A stretch of DNA of 44,641 nucleotides. Origin: a virus. The notes under the pieces were generated by a model, which did no database searches, was not told where the DNA came from, and worked only from the letters and a program-made list of their open reading frames with translations. The translations under genes were made by a program, and so were the position numbers. Positions 39,287-44,641 of this stretch are shown one piece after another. The stretch's first letter is position 1. Each line of letters begins with the position of its first letter. The stretch spans positions 1 through 44,641 of IMG/VR virus record IMGVR_UViG_3300010367_000276, one strand, 5' to 3'.

Positions 39287-39422
39287 GTGGTTTCGCCTGC
39301 GGCTGAAGAGCCACGAATTGGCGGTGCTGCGGGACACGTACCACCGGCTCGCCGAGTTGCGGACCTGGCTGCAGGATCGAGCTACGGAGGAGTTGCAGTG
39401 CCAGAACTTGCCGGCCCTCTAG
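39177..39422 (+). CDS. Small helical hypothetical protein
   Basis: Eighty-one residues, starting MRTDPEQLTQFAMTAEAAMD, almost all helix with a coiled-coil-like middle (LKSHELAVLRDTYHRLAELR). No domain identified. It is part of the early operon. Confidence 0.55.
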   Translation: MRTDPEQLTQFAMTAEAAMDLLSALEAVQLLAVERNEWFRLRLKSHELAVLRDTYHRLAELRTWLQDRATEELQCQNLPAL

Positions 39423-39703
39423 CGGAGACCCAGGGCTGTCCGAGATGCGAGGGCGAAGGCGAGAGCCGGGTGCGGCTGTTCGGCGTCGACGATCAGGGCC
39501 GGAGCATCTGCCGCTGGGACACCCTGCTTTGCCCGGACTGCGGCGGGCTGGGGATGATCCCGGCCGAGCAGTTCGCGGCCTGGGAGCGGGGCCGGCGGCT
39601 GCGAGCGGACCGCTTGAGCCGGAATATGAGTTTGCGTCAGGAAGCCCAGCGACTGGGAATTAGCCCGCGCACGTTGAGTAATCGAGAATGGGGGAGAGGG
39701 TGA
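39398..39703 (+). CDS. DnaJ-type zinc finger plus HTH protein
   Basis: One hundred and one residues from GTG 39398, chosen because GGAGGAG lies 7 bases upstream. Two CxxCxGxG-like pairs (CPRCEGEG and CPDCGGLG) make a DnaJ-like zinc finger. The C-terminus SLRQEAQRLGISPRTLSNRE is an XRE-like HTH. It is probably a regulator that senses or binds DNA; the combination occurs in phage early genes. Confidence 0.7.
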   Translation: MPELAGPLAETQGCPRCEGEGESRVRLFGVDDQGRSICRWDTLLCPDCGGLGMIPAEQFAAWERGRRLRADRLSRNMSLRQEAQRLGISPRTLSNREWGRG

Positions 39704-40290
39704 TGGCAACGATCCGCGAGGAGCATTGGGTTGTGTTGCAGGGGAAGCGTTTCCCCACTTATCCAGGGGTGCTGCTGGCCGCCCACGAAGCGGGCCTGCT
39801 GGGCATTGAGGTGACGGTGCTCCAGTATCCGGCGGCGGACAACGGCAACACGGCCGTCTGTCAGGCGATCGTGACGATGAAGGGTGAGGACGGCCGCGAG
39901 TTGCTTTTTCAAGAAATTGCGGACGCCAACCCGAGCAACGTGAACCGGATGATCGTGCCGCACCTGTTGAGGATGGCGGCGACTCGAGCGAAGGGCCGGG
40001 CGCTCCGGGATGCGCTCGCTCTCGGGCAAGCGCTGTTCGAAGAACTCGGCCCGGACGCCGAACACCAGAATGGTCACCAGACGCAGCAGGAAGCCCGTAC
40101 AGCCCCGGCACAGCGAGCAAAGCATGATCCCGCCGATCAGGCCACGAAAACCGTCTGCGCTGTCTGTGGCGAGAATGTGCCGGCAGCGGTCGCTAACGCA
40201 GCGCTGAAAGAGTTCTCGGAGCCGCTTTGTATCCCCCATGCGCGGGAGCGAAGAGCCCGGCGTGCGGAGACCGAGACGGCTACCGTCTGA
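39703..40290 (+). CDS. Rad52-type single-strand annealing protein, tentative
   Basis: One hundred and ninety-five residues from ATG 39703 (GGGAGAGG before it). The segment NPSNVNRMIVPHLLRMAATR followed by AKGRALRDALALG resembles the conserved part of phage Rad52/22-like annealing proteins. The C-terminus has CAVCGE ... CIPH, a possible zinc site. It would assist phage recombination and end repair. The family is named from memory of the pattern, so it is tentative. Confidence 0.6.
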   Translation: MATIREEHWVVLQGKRFPTYPGVLLAAHEAGLLGIEVTVLQYPAADNGNTAVCQAIVTMKGEDGRELLFQEIADANPSNVNRMIVPHLLRMAATRAKGRALRDALALGQALFEELGPDAEHQNGHQTQQEARTAPAQRAKHDPADQATKTVCAVCGENVPAAVANAALKEFSEPLCIPHARERRARRAETETATV

Positions 40291-40296
40291 TTCTCT

Positions 40297-40327
40297 CGCC
40301 CCGCTGCTCTAGCGGGGCGCTTGTTTA
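40297..40327 (+). terminator. Intrinsic terminator
   Basis: CGCCCCGCT (40297-40305) pairs with AGCGGGGCG (40311-40319) around GCTCT and is followed by CTTGTTT. It ends the transcript after the Rad52-like gene and precedes the primase-helicase by 33 bases. Confidence 0.75.
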
Positions 40328-40360
40328 CCCGGCAGTCAGACGACTGTCAGAGGTTGTGCA

Positions 40361-42109
40361 ATGACGTTTGAGGAAGTCGTCGCCCATTTTCCGGGCGGAC
40401 GACTCCGCAACGACCGGGAGTATGACGTCAAGTGCCCCGCTCACGACGACCGGCGGGCCTCACTGGGGATCGGGCGGGGCGATAACGGCGGCGTGGTCGT
40501 GAAGTGTCAGGCCGGGTGTGACACCGAGGACGTACTCGCGCAGCACGGGCTGCGACTGGCGGACCTGGCGCCGCCGCGGCCGAACGGGCACGCGCCGCAC
40601 GGCGAGGAAGTCTATGTTTACTACGATGAGCGAGGGGAGCCGGTCCGCGAAGTCGTGCGAGGCGCCGGTAAGCGGTTCTGGCAGCGGAAGCCCGGCGCGA
40701 AAACGGGCGGCATCGGGGACGCTCGAAACGTGCTCTATCAACTGCCGCAGCTTCTGAAGACGGAGTCTGACGCGACGATCTTCATTGTCGAGGGCGAGAA
40801 GGACTGCTGGCGGCTGTGGAAGCTCGGCTTGCCCGCAACCACGAATCCGGGGGGCGCCGGCAAGTGGCTGCAGGAGCATACGCAATGGTTGAAGGAGCAT
40901 CTGCCCGATCGGCGCTTTGTGATCCTGCCGGACAACGACCCGCCGGGAATCAAGCACGCTGACGAGATCGAGCCAGCGCTCAAGCGCGCGGGGCTGGACG
41001 TGCGGACAGTGCTGCTGCCGGGGCTACCAGCCAAGGGAGACGTATCCGACTGGCTGGGCGCCGGCCGCACGAAGGAAGAACTGCTCGAAGCGATCCGGCC
41101 GGCGCCGCATCCGCTGCTCGGGCTGCTCTTGTCGCGCGACGCGCTGCGCGATCAGCGACCGCCGGTCTGGCAGATCGAAGGGCTCTTTCAAGAGGGATCG
41201 ATCATTGAGATCTACGGGGAGAGCAATCACGGGAAGAGCCTCGTCGGCGTGGATGTCGCACTCTCAATCGTCCGCGCCGGCTATTGGTGCGGCCGGGACA
41301 TCAAAAAGCCGGGTGCCGTGGTCTACGTGAACGCCGACGGCGGTGCCGGATTTTCGGATCGGCTCCGCTGGTGGGAGCGAGCCAACGGGGAAGAGGCGAT
41401 CTTTGATTTCTGGACCTATCCGACCGAGTTGCTGCTTCACGATCCGGGGGAGATCCGCTGGTTCATCGACGGCCTGCGGGAATTGCCCGATCCGCCGGCG
41501 ATGATCTTCTTTGACACGCTCTCCCAGTGCATCCCCGGCGCGAACGAGAATCAGCAGGAGCAAATGAGCGTGGTCGTGTCGGGGTTGAACGCCATCAAGC
41601 GGGAGTTCGGCGCGACCTGCTGTTTACTGCATCACGTCGGCAAGGACGGGATGAACCGGGGCTCGACGGTGATCCCGGGCGCCGCCGACACGATTATCCG
41701 CTGCAGTCAGATCAGCACGGACTGTATCGAGCTGCGCTGTGAGAAGCAGCGGAACGGCCGGAAGTTCGATCCGCTGTACTTCGAGCTTCACTACCATGGG
41801 ATAGATGACGGCGTTTACCTCGTGCAAGGCGAGGGGCCGGGGCAGGAAGCCGTGCGGGAAGCCAAGGAGCGAGCCATCCTGGAGCTGCTGCGGGACGCCG
41901 GCCGGTGGATGAGCCGGGAAGAGATTCGGCACCAGATGCCTTCGCTCAGTCCGGCTTCGATCTTGCGGTACGTCAAGGCGCTGCTGGAGCGCGAACAAGT
42001 GTTGGAAGACGAGCGGGGCGAGGGCGAGGGGCGCCGGACCAAGGTGTATCTCTGGCGGCCGCCGACCGCCCCGACTCTCGCCGATCTGCGAGTTGATTTC
42101 AGGGGTTGA
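40361..42109 (+). CDS. Bifunctional primase-helicase
   Basis: Five hundred and eighty-two residues. A zinc-binding primase start has C25, H28, C49 and C53. A TOPRIM part shows VEGEKD (143-148) and LPDND (189-193). A RecA-like helicase domain carries Walker A GESNHGKS (286-293) and Walker B MIFFDTLS. A C-terminal winged-helix (about 490-560) ends the chain. It unwinds and primes phage DNA at the fork, combining the tasks of T7 gp4. The iteron cluster begins within its last codons. Confidence 0.93.
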   Translation: MTFEEVVAHFPGGRLRNDREYDVKCPAHDDRRASLGIGRGDNGGVVVKCQAGCDTEDVLAQHGLRLADLAPPRPNGHAPHGEEVYVYYDERGEPVREVVRGAGKRFWQRKPGAKTGGIGDARNVLYQLPQLLKTESDATIFIVEGEKDCWRLWKLGLPATTNPGGAGKWLQEHTQWLKEHLPDRRFVILPDNDPPGIKHADEIEPALKRAGLDVRTVLLPGLPAKGDVSDWLGAGRTKEELLEAIRPAPHPLLGLLLSRDALRDQRPPVWQIEGLFQEGSIIEIYGESNHGKSLVGVDVALSIVRAGYWCGRDIKKPGAVVYVNADGGAGFSDRLRWWERANGEEAIFDFWTYPTELLLHDPGEIRWFIDGLRELPDPPAMIFFDTLSQCIPGANENQQEQMSVVVSGLNAIKREFGATCCLLHHVGKDGMNRGSTVIPGAADTIIRCSQISTDCIELRCEKQRNGRKFDPLYFELHYHGIDDGVYLVQGEGPGQEAVREAKERAILELLRDAGRWMSREEIRHQMPSLSPASILRYVKALLEREQVLEDERGEGEGRRTKVYLWRPPTAPTLADLRVDFRG

Positions 42110-42230
42110 TTTCGTGAAATCAACTAGCGAAACTAGTTGATTTCACCCCCCTATTTCATAGGAGGGAGTGAAATCAACTCGGAGGGAATGAGTTGATTTC
42201 AGCACTCAAGCCCCCTGCGGGGGACGTGCT
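42091..42230. repeat. Iteron-rich putative replication origin
   Basis: Six copies of the 9-mer GTTGATTTC, in both orientations: 42092-42100, 42105-42113, 42116-42124 (inverted), 42136-42144, 42170-42178 (inverted), 42192-42200. They make two perfect hairpins: a 14-bp stem (42114-42127 with 42133-42146) and a 12-bp stem (42169-42180 with 42190-42201). Another stem, CCCCC/GGGGG, lies at 42211-42223. Location directly after the primase-helicase suggests an origin. A transcription control element is the alternative. Confidence 0.75.
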
Positions 42231-42282
42231 GAAGATCAACTCCCTCCCTCCTAGGCTTGGCTCTATAGGGGGGTGCAGGGGA

Positions 42283-42804
42283 ATGGACGAGATAACGAGA
42301 CGGCGAGTAGAACGGCTCGAACGGCATTTGCTGCAGATGGGCGAGCGGATACGGGGTCTCCGGCAAACTTTCCGGCTGGCGCACTGCAGCGATGAGCGCC
42401 GCGCTTGGGACGATCTGGAGGCAATGATGGATGCCTGTCTCGCCGAGAACTGGTGGCTAGGGCAGCGACTGGAGCGGGCCGAGGCAGAACTGCGGCACGA
42501 GATCGACGCGCGGATCGACGCCGAGTGCCGGCGGCGGGAAGAGGCCGGCGAACTGCTGACCCTGGAGCGGCAGAAGATCCGCCTGGACCCGGTGCGGAAC
42601 TTTACCTCGCTCCAGAAGAGAGAACTGTATCTGCGCTCGAATGGCGAGTGCGAGATCTGCGCCGAGGATCTGGAATCGGACTGGCAGGCCGATCATAAGG
42701 TCGCCCATTCGCGGGGCGGGCTTACCACGGTCGAAAATGGCCTCGCCTTATGCCGGTCGTGCAACAGCCGCAAGAGTGACCGGCGGCTGACGGTGGGGGA
42801 GTGA
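42283..42804 (+). CDS. HNH endonuclease
   Basis: One hundred and seventy-three residues from ATG 42283 with GCAGGGG before it. A long charged coiled coil (about residues 1-115) precedes a canonical HNH unit: YLRSNGECEICAEDLESD, WQADHKVAHSRGG, ENGLALCRSCNSRKSD. The CxxC pairs hold a structural zinc and the DH centre is catalytic. It may be a free-standing homing nuclease or a packaging or replication nuclease. The location at the origin is notable. Confidence 0.88.
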   Translation: MDEITRRRVERLERHLLQMGERIRGLRQTFRLAHCSDERRAWDDLEAMMDACLAENWWLGQRLERAEAELRHEIDARIDAECRRREEAGELLTLERQKIRLDPVRNFTSLQKRELYLRSNGECEICAEDLESDWQADHKVAHSRGGLTTVENGLALCRSCNSRKSDRRLTVGE

Positions 42805-42814
42805 GGAGGGGGCG

Positions 42815-43015
42815 ATGAGTCAGCCGCGCGATGTACGAACGGCTTGTCTGCGGGATGCCATCCGGGATCTCCAACAGTGCACGTACCACGGCGATGCTTT
42901 CGACGGTCGCTTTCGCGCGGTGTTGCAAAACCTATACGAGATTCGGGCTGATCTGGCGATGCTTGAATCTGTGGACCAGCGGCGGAGCGCGAAGACGACT
43001 GAGGAGGGCGGGTGA
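42815..43015 (+). CDS. Small hypothetical protein
   Basis: Sixty-six residues, with GAGGAGGGGG before the ATG. It is helical and charged (MSQPRDVRTACLRDAIRDLQ). It overlaps the ParB-like gene by one base (TGATG), so the two are co-translated. No family recognised. Confidence 0.55.
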   Translation: MSQPRDVRTACLRDAIRDLQQCTYHGDAFDGRFRAVLQNLYEIRADLAMLESVDQRRSAKTTEEGG

Positions 43016-43980
43016 TGGTTGAAGCGGTGGAACTGCAGACAGGTCCGCAGGTATTCAGTGAGACGGTCTTGCTGGCGCGTATCGGCGTCGAAGAGCGTGT
43101 TCGGGAAGAGCTCGGTGATGTTGTCGAACTGGCTCGATCCATTGAGGCGGTTGGTCTCATCCATGCCATTGTCGTCGACGAGGAGTATCGGCTGATCTGC
43201 GGCGGGCGCCGGTTGGCGGCGCTGAAACAGAGCGGCGCGAAGATGGTGGACGTGCGGCGGTTCCTCGGCCTGGACGAGAAGCAGAAGCGTCTGATGGAAC
43301 TGGAGGAGAACCGGCGGCGCAAGGATCTCACGCCCTATGAATGGGCGAAGACGATAACCGAGAAGGCGGAGATTGTTCGAGAAATCGCCCAACAGGCTGA
43401 CTTATCGGACACGCGTTCGATAAGTCCGGCGCATCGCCCCGTCGATCCAACGAGCGCGGAGCAAGTCGGCCGCGCTATCGGCTTATCGCGACCGACGATG
43501 CGCCGCGCCGAAGAACATGTCAAGGCGGCCGAACAATACCCCTTCATGCAGGACAAAGAGTGGTCACAGTCTGCCGTGCTGAAGGCAAAGCAGCTCGTTG
43601 ACAGCCTGGGGAATGGAGCCAAGGAAGCCGTCGTCGCGCTCATCACCGAGGCGAAGAAGCCGGAGTTGTCTGTGCAAATCGCGGCGAAAGTGGCGGAGGC
43701 GCCGCCGGCCGAGCGAGAGGAGTTCGTGCGGCTATCGCAGAGCAAGGACCAGCGCGAGCGAGATCGGGCAGCCACCTGGGCTGCGGACCGGGAGCCGGAA
43801 CCGGACCCGCGTCTCGCCATTTATCGGCAGTGCGTCCGAGAGTTGAAGCAAAGCGTTCGGCGGTTTCCGAACGATCCGGAGGTGCCGGAGGTGAACCGTT
43901 GTATTGGGATTCTTGAGTCGGTGGTCGTGCGGATTGCCGAGAAGGGAAAGGAAGCTAAAGATGGCGCAGTTGACGCTTGA
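43015..43980 (+). CDS. ParB/Spo0J-like nuclease-domain protein
   Basis: Three hundred and twenty-one residues. The N-terminal ParB domain shows LARSIEAVGLIHAIVVDEEY and RLICGGRRLAALKQSG, then the ENRRRKDLTPYEWA helix. A central HTH (EQVGRAIGLSRPTMRRAEEH) and a helical tail follow. Such proteins bind DNA near the origin, sometimes cutting or methylating it; no ParA partner is present. It may support plasmid-like maintenance or replication control. Confidence 0.8.
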   Translation: MVEAVELQTGPQVFSETVLLARIGVEERVREELGDVVELARSIEAVGLIHAIVVDEEYRLICGGRRLAALKQSGAKMVDVRRFLGLDEKQKRLMELEENRRRKDLTPYEWAKTITEKAEIVREIAQQADLSDTRSISPAHRPVDPTSAEQVGRAIGLSRPTMRRAEEHVKAAEQYPFMQDKEWSQSAVLKAKQLVDSLGNGAKEAVVALITEAKKPELSVQIAAKVAEAPPAEREEFVRLSQSKDQRERDRAATWAADREPEPDPRLAIYRQCVRELKQSVRRFPNDPEVPEVNRCIGILESVVVRIAEKGKEAKDGAVDA

Positions 43981-44374
43981 GGGCGGCGTTTCATCGGTCG
44001 ATCAGATCGAGTCCCTCGCGGAGGAGTATGGGCGGATCACGGACATCAGGGACTTCGCCAAGTACTGCCGCCGGAAGGGAGCCTTTGCGGCCTTCTCGCT
44101 GGATGAGCATCTCGCGACGGCGGACATCGAGTATATCCGCAACAAGGTCTTCAAGGCGAAGAAGAACGGGCTCCGGCGGATGATCCACACCGGCGACACC
44201 TGGGTGTCAAGGCGCATCTGCACCGCAGAAGAGCATCGCGCCCACTGCCAGCAGCTTCGGACCGGAATCAGGCGAGATGAGGATTCTCTCCAACTGGAGC
44301 TTGAGTACCATCAGGACCGGTGGCAAGAGGCCCTTGTGTTGATTGATGAGGCTTTCGGCGAGGAAGAAGAATGA
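43961..44374 (+). CDS. Hypothetical protein
   Basis: One hundred and thirty-seven residues from ATG 43961 (GGAAAGGAAG before it), overlapping the ParB-like gene by 20 bases. The pattern ITDIRDFAKYCRRKGAFAAF and KAKKNGLRRMIHTGDTWVSR suggests a small regulator or adaptor domain. No family is recalled. It overlaps the next gene by ATGA. Confidence 0.55.
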   Translation: MAQLTLEGGVSSVDQIESLAEEYGRITDIRDFAKYCRRKGAFAAFSLDEHLATADIEYIRNKVFKAKKNGLRRMIHTGDTWVSRRICTAEEHRAHCQQLRTGIRRDEDSLQLELEYHQDRWQEALVLIDEAFGEEEE

Positions 44375-44641
44375 AACACCACCTGAAGCTCACCGGGATC
44401 GGCGCCCTGCTGATCCTCCTGCTACTGCCCTTCGGCCAGGCTTTGGAGGCGAGGCGAGCGCCTGGCCTTGGGGCATTTTCTGCCCCGGTCACGATCACAG
44501 GCACGCTCTCCGGCCAGCCGTTTACGTGGAAAGGGACAGCTACGTTCAGCCCCGCCGGCAGTGAAGCGGTGCGGAGTCTGAGCGGGACGGGAGCGTTCAC
44601 GCTGGGTGGGGGACCACCGCCACCCCCACCACCGCCACCGC
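44371..44641 (+). CDS. Polyproline-linked beta-helix protein, 5' part
   Basis: First 90 residues of the protein that continues at position 3. Residues 1-27 (MKHHLKLTGIGALLILLLLP, then FGQALEA) form a signal peptide, next a beta segment with TITGTLSGQPFTWKGTATFS, then the start of a 27-proline run that crosses the window junction. The signal peptide implies export by the host Sec pathway, unlike ordinary tailspikes. Confidence 0.85.
   Translation, partial: MKHHLKLTGIGALLILLLLPFGQALEARRAPGLGAFSAPVTITGTLSGQPFTWKGTATFSPAGSEAVRSLSGTGAFTLGGGPPPPPPPPP

Noticed and set aside
42091-42200. CRISPR array
   Set aside because: Repeats are only 9 bases, occur in both orientations and have irregular spacing; no cas genes are near.

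Overview
This window looks like the complete genome of a temperate, tailed (siphovirus-like) dsDNA bacteriophage, assembled as a circular map and cut open inside one gene. The two ends join in frame: the ORF starting at 44371 runs off the right end in a proline-codon run and resumes at position 3 on the left, giving one 511-residue protein. GC content is high (about 60-65 % by eye), genes overlap by 1-4 bases (ATGA, GTGA, TGATG), and no host-type genes, rRNA or tRNA are visible. The host cannot be named from this sequence.

Layout, plus strand unless stated. (1) 44371 to 1265 across the junction: exported or tailspike-like beta-helix protein. (2) 1348-3011: GIY-YIG/HNH fusion nuclease and small genes. 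(3) 3129-4956: terminase. (4) 4956-7501: eleven very small genes, including KGG/LEA-like and DUF3309-like ones. (5) 7514-9001: portal. (6) 9001-14097: small genes, beta-rich virion proteins, a secreted polyproline IPT/TIG protein and a five-zinc-knuckle protein. (7) 14098-14635: gene-free, hairpin-rich region. (8) 14636-18407: prohead protease with a nested scaffold start, decoration protein, HK97-type capsid protein and a second decoration-like protein. (9) 18411-19271, minus: LAGLIDADG nuclease inserted in the late operon. (10) 19326-22927: connectors, tail proteins, tail assembly chaperone with a -1 frameshift, and a short tape measure. (11) 22934-23236, minus: TM2 protein. (12) 23295-29166: tail hub and fibre proteins. 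(13) 29206-33023: papain-like C1 peptidase with polyproline and IPT/TIG parts, a membrane/coiled-coil protein and an L,D-transpeptidase-like protein, probably the lysis or envelope-attack region. (14) 33066-34916, minus: small operon with SWIM zinc-finger genes and a second LAGLIDADG nuclease. (15) 35045-37215, minus: large serine integrase and XRE repressor. (16) 37325-44374: early genes, namely HTH proteins, a C5-cytosine methyltransferase with a long overprinted ORF, a Rad52-like protein, primase-helicase, an iteron-rich putative origin, an HNH nuclease and a ParB-like protein.

Regulation. The divergent region 37216-37324 and the promoter at 34961-34989 share a GACAACACT operator motif. 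A single repressor probably controls both the early operon and the minus-strand SWIM operon. The late genes form an almost continuous plus-strand train, interrupted only by minus-strand insertions.

Most unusual points: a family of polyproline-linked exported proteins sharing a YTIG...polyPro...TGYSPNP module (one carries a complete Cys-His-Asn papain-type triad); a methyltransferase gene read in two frames over about 1.1 kb; a six-copy inverted iteron cluster after the primase-helicase; and four homing-type nucleases from at least three families.
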